NCBI GenBank assembly: GCA_023213395.1
Contig: CM041465.1
Location: 181,357,741-181,421,740, forward strand
Reading direction: 5' to 3'
DNA length: 64,000 bases
Source of the DNA: Cycas panzhihuaensis
Lineage: Eukaryota; Cycadophyta
Shown: positions 50,641 through 62,338 of the stretch, piece after piece
Numbering within the stretch: position 1 is the first letter of the stretch
How the letters are laid out: the number at the start of each line of letters is the position of its first letter
Position numbers and translations under genes: made by a program
Notes under the pieces: model-generated
What the model was told of the DNA's origin: nothing
Database searches by the model: none
What the model saw: the letters and a program-made list of their open reading frames with translations, nothing else

Positions 50641-51520
50641 TTATCTAATTCAACTTCTTTGAAAATTTAAACATGGCATACCGCTCAACAAGAATACTCC
50701 ACCACTCCTTAATCCTTGTTATGAGATCGGGGTTTTGCATCCATATATGCTTAAAGCGAAAGGGCCCCCCACGATAATTGTCTAGGTATGAGAACTCTAA
50801 TAGAAGAGGAGAGTGATCGGAGATCATTTTCAGAAGAGCCTCAAGCTTAAAGTCCCCATGGTGTCACATCCACTCATAATTAATCGAGATTCTATCTAAC
50901 TTGATCTAAATATGGTTTTTCCCCAATCTCCTATTCGACCACGTATACCTGGCCCCACTAAGGGGAATATCCATAAGCCCTTTCACTATGAAAGAAGTCT
51001 CCAAGATCCGACATACCCTTGGACCACCCCTCGTGACCGCCTTTCTTATCCTTCGGAGTCAAAGCTGAGTTAAAGTCCCCTGCTACCATCTATGGGCCTT
51101 TCCAGTCTTTGTGGATCTCCACTATATTGTTCCATAACAACTTTCTTCCCTCCATCGTCGTCGGAGCATAGACATTTGTAGCCCACCATAAGGTATTTAT
51201 CCTTTTGCAGACCAGACATATTGTGATGGAGTGTTCCCCCTAAGCCTCCTCAAAACCTTACCATAAACTTAGGTTCTAGAGGACATCAAGCCCTCCTGAT
51301 CCCAAAACTCCTTCTTTAGTCCTCATCTCCCCCCTACTCCAAATCTTGTTTTTAACCTCCTCCTCCTTTCCCTGGGCAAATTTTGTCTCCTACAAAAATA
51401 CTAAATCTGCATGCATCCTGGATCTCAACTCCTTCACCATTCTTTGCTTGGATGGTGCATTTAAGTCCCTTATGTTCTTGGAGAGGGCCTTCATAGTACC
51501 CCCTCCCATCTTCATCTCCT
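50641..51520 (-). pseudogene. LINE endonuclease (AP-type)
   Basis: Minus-strand pieces NIRDLNAPSKQ, ADLVFLQETKFA (Glu of the QETK motif), NVYAPT, VAGDFN (Asp-Phe-Asn) and ISDHSPLLLEF (SDH catalytic motif, 50827 on) are the signatures of the exonuclease/endonuclease/phosphatase fold, in the right order. Several stops are present. Confidence 0.9.
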
Positions 51521-51559
51521 GCTTCTGAGGAGTGGGCCCTTAATTAAAACCCCGCTTTT

Positions 51560-52890
51560 TTAATATACTCTAGTAACCCAAATTAATTTGGGTCACTGCT
51601 TCCTTTTCCCTTGTCACTTTCCTCGATGGTCTACGTACTATTTTCTCGCTGCTAAAGTCTGGCGCTCTCTTCGACTCCATCTGGCCTCCTTTATCCTTTG
51701 TAATCCATTTATGTGTCCCTCCTCCCATCTTCCCTAATTTTGGAGCCCTCCTAGCCTCAGGAAGTGTTTCCTGTGACTCATGCATCTCCCCCCCCCCCTC
51801 CTCCATTGGGGTCTATTCCCCTTCCTGATCTTGGGCTTGAGCCCTCCCTACCTCTTCCTCTGAGAGGTAATCCTCCTCATCCCAATTGATTCCTTTCGGC
51901 TGCTCCTGAGTTGGTTTGCCTATCGCCTGGAGAGACTCTTCATTTCTTTTCTCTCCAAAATGACCATCTATCACTTGTTGTCCATCTTTGTGGACCTCAG
52001 GGCCCTTAAGACTCTATGCTTTGCTGGATTCCAGGATCGAATATGCTCTCATTTCCTCATCTGGTAGCAAGGCTATGCAACTTTTTGGGACTTCACCCAT
52101 ATCTTCTTCTTTTTCTGTATCTCCAACATCTTTATGTCTCACCCCATGTCTTTCCCTATCAATTTAGTGTCTCCTGGGCATTTTATCGGAAGATGCCCCA
52201 AACATCTACATCTTCAGCATTTGAAGCCCTCCAGTTCATAAACTAACTTTTGGGTAATTTCCCATTCTCTTGACTCTATGTCTACCTCTTCTAAAAGGTC
52301 CCTGCCGAGATTTGCTAGGACGCAGAACTTGGCATTAATCAATCGACATCTATTTTTTATCATTGAATCCATAGATAAAAGGGGCCCTTTAACCACTTCC
52401 AGATTCTAAAAAAGCAATGGGAGCCCTGACATTTGTATCCAGATTGAGTCTTGTTTGACCTGAGGAACTACCAGATCAAATTCCAGATGCCATTTTTCCA
52501 AAGTCATGGTCTTCCTTCCAAAGATCTGCAGAGATTTTAATAAGGATATAATCATATCTTCCTGGTTTTCGAATCTAAAAAGGACACATCCCTTAAGCAT
52601 AGACATTATCTCTATCAAGTTCTTTGTTTTCCACTTGTTCCTAATCTAGCTCTTTATAGTATCCATCCCTGGTCTGGGTCCCGAGAACCTCCCCACCAAG
52701 CTGTTTTCCCAGTATTGTATTATTTTCTCCATTAGCTCATTCGGGACTGAGATTTTTATTTGATTATCTTTTATCACAGGTTTAATAATAACTTCCACTA
52801 GTTTTCCATTCCTCAAGGCATCAAGGTATGTCCTTCCTAGAGGAGAGGACTGAGTCTGGTCATCCTATTTTTGCTCTATTTAAATTACAG
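51560..52890 (-). pseudogene. LINE ORF1 (DUF4283 and CCHC zinc knuckle)
   Basis: SSPLGRTYLDALRNGKLVEV near 52850, then GCVLFRFENQEDM, WHLEFDLVVPQVKQDSIWIQMSGLPL, LGRDLLEEVDIE and the knuckle CWRCRCLGHLPIKCP (C-x2-C-x4-H-x4-C) near 52220-52170. This is the DUF4283 plus zf-CCHC_4 layout of plant LINE ORF1, an RNA-binding protein. The tail (51806-51570) is polar and charged. Confidence 0.88.
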
Positions 52891-52971
52891 AAAAAATAAA
52901 AACCTGACAAGAGTAGGTCTTCATGGACTCACCTCCAAAACTTGTGATCATAGATCTAATTTCTACAACTA

Positions 52972-53870
52972 CCTCTCATAAGTGTACTCAATAATCAACC
53001 CTTTAAAGTATTTGTTAGTACTAAGGAGCAACATATTTAGGTGTAAATACATGAAGTCACACGTTTCAGATTTTTTACCCTCAAAGGCTCTTTTTAGATT
53101 AGCAAAACTTTAAGAGCATGTTTCACCTTATACACTAGTGAAGATTTACTTTACTAATGATTGTGGAATAATTTGCCTAATACACTCACGCCCAAGTAGC
53201 GATAACTGAAACTGATATCATGTATGAGAATCAAATGCAAGCATCCAACACATGGGTATAAATTTTCATCTCATAAGTAGATTGAATAATCAACCCTTTG
53301 GAGTATTTATTAGTATCGGGGACCAACATATTTATGTGTGAATGTACTAAGATATATATTTCAGGTTTTTTACCTTTGAAGGTTCTTTCTAGATTGACAA
53401 AGCTTTGAGAATATATTTTACCTTATATACTAGTGAGAGTTTACTCCATTAATAAATGTGAGATAATTTACTCAACACACTCATACCCAAGTGGCGATAA
53501 CTGAAATTGATATTAATGAATGTAAGACAATTTATCCAACACACTCACACCCAAATGTCGATAGCTGAAATTTATATTATATAGAAGAATCAAATTTAGT
53601 TGTGTAACACATGGGGGTAGGATTCCCTCTCATAGGCATACTTAGTAATCAACGCTTCAAAGTATTTGTTAATACTAGGGAGCAACGTGTTTAGGTGTGA
53701 ATGCATCGAGTCATATGTTTCGACCTTTTTATCTTCGATGGCTCTTTGCAAATTGGTAAAATTTTGAGGGTATATTTCACCTTACATACTAGTGAAAGTT
53801 TACTCCACTAATGAATGTGGGACAATTTGCTCAACACACTCACACCTAAGTGGTGACAGTCAAGATTGAT
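52972..53870. repeat. Tandem array of about 295-bp units (right part), begins with the LINE duplication
   Basis: Positions 52972-52989 repeat CCTCTCATAAGTGTACTC and run straight on into aataatcaaccc, the continuation of the array unit. Further unit starts lie near 53267 and 53627; the last interval is longer because of a 63-bp internal duplication around 53515-53575. Confidence 0.88.
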
Positions 53871-55160
53871 TTATGTGCATCATCTCCAAATCTCTAAGTA
53901 GATAAATGTTGTTCTTTATAATTATGATGTTAATTCTTGTAGGAAAATTTTGTTTACAATATTAGCATTCTTTCTAATTTAAAAATATATTTGGAAAGAT
54001 CCTTATTAGTAGTGTCGCATGTGAATTGTCTTCACCTAATAATTGTCCATTAGACTTTGTTTTCTCTATTTTTATTCCATCTTTATCAGAGTTTCACATG
54101 TAACATTTACATTAGATACACCATACTCTCTAACCCACTTCAAGAAGAAGATAAATAAAATATTATCCATCCAAGATGTGAATGTTAATACATGTTGATG
54201 CTCTTATGGTTTACACTATCTTGTTGTGTTCGTTGCTGATAATAGGAATTTCACATATGAGGGTTAAACAATAATTATTTTAATCAACTTGCATATTACT
54301 TTTATTTCATTATGATAGAATTAATTTTCTTAACATATCATACAATGTTATGGACAACATTACTTGATTGTTCTATTCATTACACTTTGTAATATTCTAT
54401 GTTGTAGTCCCTTGATTATTCTTTTATAAAATGCTAATAGGATTTGTTAGTTACTTGACATAATTATTCTAATTTATTTGTTAATATCTGTATAATTTGC
54501 CATAACATGGAGTTGTATGGGTAACTAGCTACTACACCCATTTTTGATAAGAGGCATCCCTAATATGAGGTTTATCAATCATGATATTTTGATTCATATG
54601 TAGTCCTACTTTCCTATATGGCTATTAAAAATCTCTATTGTGTTTTATGAGAGTTTCATGGCCAAACTCTATTCATTCACTATATTTTCATCTATTGATT
54701 TAGTAATTAACCTTTGTTTAAACTCTTGACTTAAAATCATAGAAAATTTGTAACTTTTTCATTTGAAATTAAGATCTATGCATTATTTTAACATTCATAT
54801 CACTTCACATATACATATCATCTTTAGTTGACTAAAATAAACCTATCAATCCCTTTTATTATAAGACTTTCCACTTACTAGCATATTCTTAAGTCCTTCA
54901 CATATTACATTGTTATACAAAAAATCATCCTGACACCTTTAACTCCTATTGCTATAATATCATCATTATTGTTCATAACATTTCATAAAATAGATTGTCA
55001 TGCATGCTTCAAAACATATATTTGTAGTGTTGTATAAGCTAGCCAAAGACATATACTAATTATAAAACCCACCACAAACCAAAACATTCCTTAATTAAAC
55101 AATTTGAAAATTCTCTTATTATCCATAGTCCACATCGTTCCTATAAGCACATTTAGAGAG

Positions 55161-55450
55161 TTATGATCCAACAATTGGGTTTGGTGCATTATGATCCTAT
55201 AATCTAGTTCAATGCATATTGGTCTCCTATTATGATCTCATAATTAAGATCAATTTATTTTGATCTCGTAATTAGGTTTAATGTATTTTAATCTAATACT
55301 TAGATTTAATATATATTTTTTTCATGATCAAGTTTAGCACATTTTGATCACATAATTAAGCTTAGTATATTATGATCTTATATTAATGTTTTGTATATTC
55401 CAATTTCATAGTTAGGTTCAACAATTAGGTTTAATGTAGTTTGATCTTAG
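55161..55450. repeat. Minisatellite with 28-bp unit
   Basis: About nine diverged units of the type TTTTGATCTCATAATTAGGTTTAATGTA, in 28-bp phase from 55161, with a 13-bp partial unit at 55217-55229, then phase kept from 55230 to 55397, then irregular. Confidence 0.85.
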
Positions 55451-56736
55451 GATCATACCCTAGTAAAATGTACAACAAACCAAATAGTTAGACATACGAT
55501 GTTCTTAGACTCTTAAGGGACTAAACAATTGAGCATATGCCTTATTATTCCTCTTGTATGGACCATGCATACTTATTATATATATAGAAGCCTCACACTG
55601 TGATTCAAACTAATTAGGCCCTATTCATAATGCCAACGATCCACCCCAACCATATTTCTATTTAATAATTAGATAACAATACACATTATTCATCCAATAA
55701 TATTTGCCATTTATTAATAGTCGATTAGTAATCTATATTGATCATATACTTACCGATTTAAAACTTGCTCTAATTTTCATAAACTAAGTATTTTCTCATG
55801 TCTTAAACACCAAATCATTGATCTTTCATACATCACTAGTATACATCCATGGTAAATAGTTACCACAATAACTCTTAATGATGGTTTTCAATGTTGAATT
55901 TGATTTGATAATTTTTACCTTGCCATCTCATTTTGAAATAAGTGCACACATTAGAATTCTTCACTCTTTTATTTTACAGATTAAAAATGTGGTTGGTTAA
56001 ATATGAAAAAGAGTATAAAAGGCGATATAGGTACTATTTAGTGTAAGTTTTGTGTGGATGGACTCTTTTCCTAATGCCATTTATTATTATTTTTGAATGT
56101 ATAATATAAATATCCAAAACAACATAAAAAGAGAAAGAAATAAATATCTTTGAAATAAAAAAAATTGCAATGCAAAAATCTCTTGGAATTACTTTGTTAT
56201 TATGTTATTGTCAACCATTGTTGTATTGGAGACTCCAACAATACATTTGTAAGGGACTTGTACAAGCTTAAACCTATAATAATGACACTATTTATCTGTC
56301 TATTTATCAATATAGATATATAGACTGTATAAAATGCGTAGAAAGAGGGAGAAAGAAATAATTATTACCTCAATATGCATGCCAAATATATGCATTAAAA
56401 AAAAAAAAAACAAAGAACAAAAGCATCCCTATTATTAGTATGTTAGGTATATAATTCAATATATGAGAAGACCCAAACTTGAGCTTTGATAATGCAAAAG
56501 CACTACCAACAATCCACCAAACTCTCACCATCCAAACCCCACTCTTGATTGTGTCCTTAATGCATAATAACATTTGATATATAGCCTACATAATTAGTTG
56601 AGCATTCCTAACTAATTTGGATGGGTCCATATGTGTGTCATCGAATTACAAACTATTACTAACCAAAGTTGCAACAAACTGTTATATTCCTAATAGTTTA
56701 GTCTTTGTTAGTAATGACTTATTGCTAGTTCTTAGA

Positions 56737-57033
56737 TGTTCCACAATCTACACTAATCTTATGCTCATTACAGTCAACATTGATTCTAAACTTTCCATAT
56801 TTTGCATTGATCTTAGGCTCTCCATAATATATATTAAACTTAAACTTTCAATAAACTACATTGATCTTTATGGTTCCATAGTTTGCATTAATCCAAGGCT
56901 CTCCATAGTCTATGTTGATCTTGAACTTTCCATAACCTACATTGACCCTTAATCTTCCATTGTTTACATTGATCTTAAACTTTCCATAGGCTACACTAAT
57001 CCTGAGCTCTCTTTGTGCTACATAGCTCCTAAG
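56737..57033. repeat. Minisatellite with 27-bp unit
   Basis: Eleven units in exact 27-bp phase (56737, 56764, 56791 and so on to 57007), consensus near CTTTCCATAATCTACATTGATCTTAAA, diverged in sequence. As 27 is a multiple of three, the plus strand stays open over the first part (56617-56952) with a nine-residue period LSIxYIDLx. Confidence 0.92.
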
Positions 57034-59005
57034 TGATATCTATTTACTTGACTAATCTAATCCCATAACTGCTTAATTTAATTAGTTTATTGTTTGTTAT
57101 CATGCCGAGGAGAATTACTCCTATTTATATAATGAGAATAAATAGGAAAAGAAGAAGAAGAACTATTTATTTATTTTGTGCCAACGTTTTCGACACCCCG
57201 TGTTACTCCAATTCCTTCCCCATAATGCGCAAACCAAAACATTTGATATACATTTCTCCACATAATAACAACAATGGGCATTATAACACGTGCAGTCCAA
57301 ATAGATGACATTGCCAATGATCACAACCTAAAATCTGACTACAATTATAAGGTCTACCTGTTGACACTCCCATACTGTAAAACTCTGCTATAATAATTAC
57401 AAACAATATTGCATCCAACTTGTTAGAAGTACAACCTAACCCAGCTCCACACTCACTACCATCAATTTATTAATAGTTTCTCATAGAAAATCCATTACAT
57501 AAGATAACACATTTCATAAATTTGATTGATAGGTCATAACCTGGTTTACATAATCTTGTTATGACAAAGGTGAGAACCTTATTTTGGACTAAAATCAAAT
57601 AGATCACTCTTAGTTGAATAGCATATATATGGTATATGCATAAATACATATAGCTTAAAATTGAAAAATAATAATAGAGTAAAAATTTTGACAAAGTGGT
57701 GGAGAGTAATCACTTTCACAAAGTTGCAAACAGCTTATATCTCATAGGAGAATTTATAAGCTATAACTAGACATGATTTACATATGACCACGTGTGTGCA
57801 TAGCTTTATGAAACAAAGTTTATACTACTAATTAATTTTATATATTGGATGAACTTCCTCACATTACAATTAAGGCAAAAGTAATATCACACCTTGCACT
57901 AGTGTATACCATTGCATAATTTTATATATAATAATTCCTTACACTTATCATAAATGCACTATTATTTATAGTTAAAAGTTAGTCAGTCTATTGTCTCCAC
58001 ATTAGTTAGGCCTACCATAAAATCCTATTAGCAATAGTTAAAAAGAATCAAATTTATCTTCCCACAACTATATAAAAACTAACTAGTTTTTTAGTCTACA
58101 AAGCATTAACATATAAAGAAGAATTTCAATGAGTCTTTTCCCTTATTAATCCATAGTTCAAGTGGTATGATTCTACTTTCTTGTACATGAAGGTCATTAT
58201 TTTATATTATTCTATAAGTTAGGCGTTGGAGTGCATTGGTAAGTACTACCTTTTGATGTAAAGAATGTTCGAAGTTCAATTCTTAGGGGATTTATAGGGT
58301 TGAACAGAATGAAAGGGCAAACACTTTTAGGGAAAAAAAAAGGGTAATTATTCTATAGCTTAATCAAATTCTATTTTCAATACTTATTCAATTATTAAAA
58401 ATAAAGAGATGAATTATATAATAAAATGTGGAAAACAACTCCTATTTGATAATGTTGAGGCACCCATGCATGCTTGCAAATTAAATACACCCACAAGTAT
58501 ACACATATACATGCACACATGTTAAAATAATGTTTAATCTATATAATAGATGGATTAATGATTTTGTTTTTAGAAAACACACAACTTCTCTCTTAAATTT
58601 GTTGGAACTCTTTATTAAGATATCATTTATGCACCTACATACACCTCGTAACTTTAAATGTTTATATATCATTTTTATTTATTTGATAAGTTTGTATTTA
58701 TATGTACATATGCATATGAATAAAAATAAGGAAGCAAAACATATTCTAAATTTCAGCAAATTTTACACAACAATTTTCTACCTAAAGACAACCACCCAAA
58801 ACATGGATAATACATGTGTGCCAATATGAACCAAACTACATTTCTGAATTCCCTTCCATGCTTATTGCGGTTATGCATTTTGTTCGCGTTTCATAGAGCA
58901 GGAGTAAACATCGAATCGAGCAGAGTGAGATATAAGAACCTTAACGAAACGGTACATCCAACAAGAACACAAATATGAGTATACTTGGGGCAGGAGGGGA
59001 TGGGT

Positions 59006-60526
59006 TTAGAGGGTAACTTTGCTTAAATGCAGTCGGCCAAGGAAGTTAGTGCCGAGGTTCCCCAGGTACAGATAATCTCCCGACTCCATAGCCGATGTTA
59101 CAAATGACAAAACCTTTCCATCTGGGTCTTCCAAGCTTCTGATCGGTCTACCGTCCTCCCCTACTTTGAGCACCATTGCCCTTCTCTGCAAAAGTCCCAC
59201 CCACTGCAGCAACTTGGGATACTCTGCAAATGCCCGTTTCAGAAATGGGTGTCTGTACACAAATTCCAGCTTCCCCGACCGTATCTGTTCAATACGTAAA
59301 CAATTCAATTCAGTTACCCACTCTTCTTCTTGCAAATTTATATTAACAAATTAAATAAATTATATATACAGCTTATTATGAGTACTCACAGGTATAAGCG
59401 CTATCCAAAATGACCCATCGCCGGCAAGATGTACGTTGTCAGGACCCAAGGGCAAATTGTCGATGAAGACCTCAGTTTCTCCAGTCTTATCCCCTTTTAA
59501 CCAGTGCTTCAAGCACCTGAATCTGTGGATGATGGGACCGTCTGATTAGTTTCTAGTATCGAACAAGCAGACCAATTTGGGGGTGGGGGAACGGAAAAAT
59601 CAAATAAGAAGGTATGCATACTTCCATGTCTCACAGACAACGAGGAAATCTTGGTCGGACGAAAGGGCAACGCCATTCGCAAAGGCAAGCTTGTCCAGCA
59701 AAATGCTGGTCGTTCCAGTTTTGGGATCATATTTCAGAAGACGACCGTGGGGTTTTGCTTCAAGAATATCCAATTCCCATTGCTCGTACCCAAACTCGGT
59801 GCTCACATCGGAAAAATATATGGTGCCGTCGGTAGCCTCCACCACTGCATCCGCAAACCTGCACGGCAATATCTCTGTAGCTTCATATATTCCATTCCTA
59901 TCCGGTCCCATTCCTTCGTTACCCTTAAATTTCCAGTACATGAGCTGCAATATACATTTATATGAGGAATGGGTATTTGATTTAATCAACCTGATTTTAG
60001 CGCCTTCGATTTCAGAGGCCAAAACGGAGATCTCTTCGTCGCCGACGCTCAGCAGACCCTGCAGGACGGTCGTTATGTTGTATTAAATAATTTATTTGGT
60101 TCTCATGGATTTGGATTTATTGAAACCGAGAACCGCAAACCTGGGTGGGTTCACAAACAAGGACTTCTCCGCTCTTGGCAACTGTCAGTCCCAGAGGAGT
60201 TCCACCGATCGTCTTCCAGTTCTCCCAGGATCCGTTCCCATGCATTCGTTTGATCCAGCCATCTTGAGTGGTGACATAAATAACCCCCTGTGCGTCCACC
60301 GCCACGTCTTCTGGTCTATCAACGACGCCTTCTCCCAATTTCTCGGCACTCTGAAGCCCCAAAAAAAAAGAAAAAAAATCCACCTAAGAAATCCAGAATG
60401 GAGAAAAATGATTTGAGCATGAAAAATTGCCCGTTTTACCTGTAAGACAGTGTTGACAGCATAGGATCCTTCCGGCTTGGGGGAGGGCGGCAGCAAGAGT
60501 GGGTCTGGAGAAATCGGGGACATCAT
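59006..60526 (-). CDS. Strictosidine synthase-like (SSL/APMAP-type) beta-propeller protein
   Basis: Six coding exons on the minus strand, all with GT-AG introns of 82-132 bp: 60526-60440, 60350-60141, 60058-59991, 59858-59622, 59522-59390, 59284-59006. The spliced product from the first in-frame ATG has 337 residues. Motifs in order: SPISPDPL (about 3-10), RPEDVAVDAQGVIYVTT, FADAVVEATDGTIYFSDVS (123-141), HGRLLKYDPKTG (159-170), FANGVALSSDQDFLVVCETWKF (181-202), GPDNVHLAGDGSFWIAL, and YLYLGNLGTNFLGRLHL at the end. These define the Str_synth / SMP-30-like six-bladed propeller of plant SSL and animal APMAP proteins, often anchored in the endomembrane system with the propeller in the lumen. Most SSLs lack strictosidine synthase activity, so an alkaloid role should not be assumed. 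Codons upstream of the ATG (60580-60527) encode a hydrophobic LVALFLHIL segment like the family membrane anchor, so the true start probably lies upstream. Confidence 0.93.
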
Positions 60527-60868
60527 TAAAATGTGGAGAAACAGAGCCACCAAGGAACTGCGATAATGGCTGCCGCCCACAGACCGCTGTTAGAACGAGG
60601 TCGGGAATCCATTATCTTCTTTGCACAGAGTCACTGCTGCTCGAATGTCTTGGTGTTGCAGATTGATCGGCGTGGTGTCGGTGTGCAGGGTGTTCCTCCA
60701 AAAAACCAATTGGGATACGGAAATTGCAGTACTTTCGACGTGGGGACGAACGTCGACCATCGATTGGGGTAAGGTCCAGAGAAACTTATCCTTATGGAGT
60801 CTACCTAAAATGTCTTGGTTAAACTGCGTCAGCAATAGGGACGTAAACTTCAGATGGAGGACATCCAA
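60527..60868 (-). other. Putative 5' extension of the SSL gene (anchor codons and upstream frame)
   Basis: In frame with exon 1 and directly before its first ATG are 18 codons with the hydrophobic stretch SSLVALFLHIL, beginning at a GTG (60580). Upstream comes a TAA at 60592-60590. The text TTCTAACAG at 60595-60587 would make a good 3' splice site, so the anchor could be joined to an unseen first exon. An open frame from an ATG at 60868 runs to that TAA; it matches nothing I know. Confidence 0.45.
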
Positions 60869-62338
60869 ATTACATCCAAATTACCGCCATGGTAAAAGCG
60901 AGACTTCACCATAATTGAAAGTAGAATCGTACCACAATTGGTAGATTATTCCATATACAATGGGAGGCTCAAATCCGTAGAAGAACCTGTTCTCAAAAAC
61001 ATCCTTAAAAAAAACAAATCCTTTGTAATTTGATTTTGATAATTTCCATATAATTAATTATAAAGGAGTATGAAGTTATACTAATAATTAAACAAATATG
61101 AATGCATGATAAAACTCTTATAAATAATTTTTGCAATTCTAATTTGATAATTTTTATATAATCATGTTATTAATAGTTTTTAATCAATTGAGAAGTAGGC
61201 TATGTTAAGGAAATATATATTTGAGATTCTAATTATGGATTCTACACTTTAGTATTAAATAATATAAAAGAAAAGAAGAGAAGGTAAGACATTATAATGT
61301 ACAAATAACACTTATTTTCTTTATTACGGTTAGTTATGTTGCCTAACTTATACGATAAGCAAATATTCTATAATAGACAATAACACAATATTTATATATA
61401 GATAAAGTATAAATGGAATTGAAATTGATGGTTGAGTAGCCATATTTTAATCAAGAATAAATGTTTATATGGAAAAGACATGTAAATTACAAATAAGCTT
61501 ATTTTAACTACTTGTAGATGATGTTAATGTCACATAAATGGAGAGCTTTCCCCTTTAGATATAATGGCTAGTTATAAAATAGACACCTATGTGTAGTCAC
61601 AAGTTCTCTTTACTTGTATCTCCTTCCTTTGAGGGATATAATTCATAATGTGGTTTTCTTATAGGATAACTATGCTTCAATATTTTGATTTAAACAAGCT
61701 ATTATAACCTCCTCAAAATGTTTCAACAAAATAAAGAAGTCATTAAAGAGATAAAATGAGATCTAAGACACATTCTTCTTCTTCTTCTTCTTCCTCCTCT
61801 TATTCTTGAAATCTCCTTCTTTAAAAAAATGTATTAAGTCACATGGTTAACGTTAAATGTGGATTAGTTAATACAAAATCAAAAGATGTAAATATTTCGA
61901 AAGGTTAAAACCATTAAGGTTAGATGTATTGTTTGGGGAATTATAAATGACTTTGGAGTCTATTATAAAATCATTCAAGTATTATCAATGTGATCTGTTA
62001 ATATTTTGTAGTAGATTTTTTCCCAAAAGGGTTTCCTGTATATATATGCTCTTTGATGATTACTTATTATGTATGACAAAGATCATGTAGTTTAGAATAC
62101 ATACATGTTTCATGTTTCTTCATCTAGTATAAAGGTTGAATATATGTACATAGGTAAGACTATCGTTGGGTGGAGGTGATAAGTTCGAAGGCTACCTGGT
62201 AACGCTAATGAGAGCCCTATTTGTAGCAATTTTAATCTTCTATGAGAACTAAAAGAATGACACAAATATGTAATAGTGATTAAGGAGGTCAAATTCACTT
62301 AGTAATAGAAATTTATCACTATTTGTGATAAAAATTAG
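60869..62338. other. AT-rich intergenic region, upstream of the SSL gene
   Basis: No gene recognised. A short (TTC)n microsatellite lies at about 61772-61795. The SSL promoter and any first exon would lie here or just downstream. Confidence 0.45.

Larger units (their letters stand above)
47134..52971 (-). mobile_element. L1-type plant LINE, near full length
   Basis: A 5.84-kb non-LTR retrotransposon on the minus strand: short 5' leader, ORF1 with DUF4283 and a CCHC knuckle, then ORF2 with endonuclease, reverse transcriptase, zf-RVT domain and terminal RNase H, and a poly(A) tail (14 T on the plus strand, 47134-47147). Perfect 18-bp duplications flank it. It inserted into the 295-bp tandem array, whose unit resumes exactly after the duplication. 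Stops and frameshifts in both ORFs show it is dead. Confidence 0.95.
53871..58990. other. AT-rich intergenic region
   Basis: No gene recognised on either strand. It holds the two minisatellites listed separately and short AT microsatellite runs. The open stretches here lack any family motif. Confidence 0.5.

Noticed and set aside
46130-53870. Regularly spaced repeats as a CRISPR-like array
   Set aside because: Units are about 295 bp and wholly repeated, with no unique spacers, in a plant genome.
59577-60086. Plus-strand open frame of 169 codons over the SSL gene
   Set aside because: It lies opposite to well-supported SSL exons and an intron, has no family motif, and is explained as the shadow of the coding strand.
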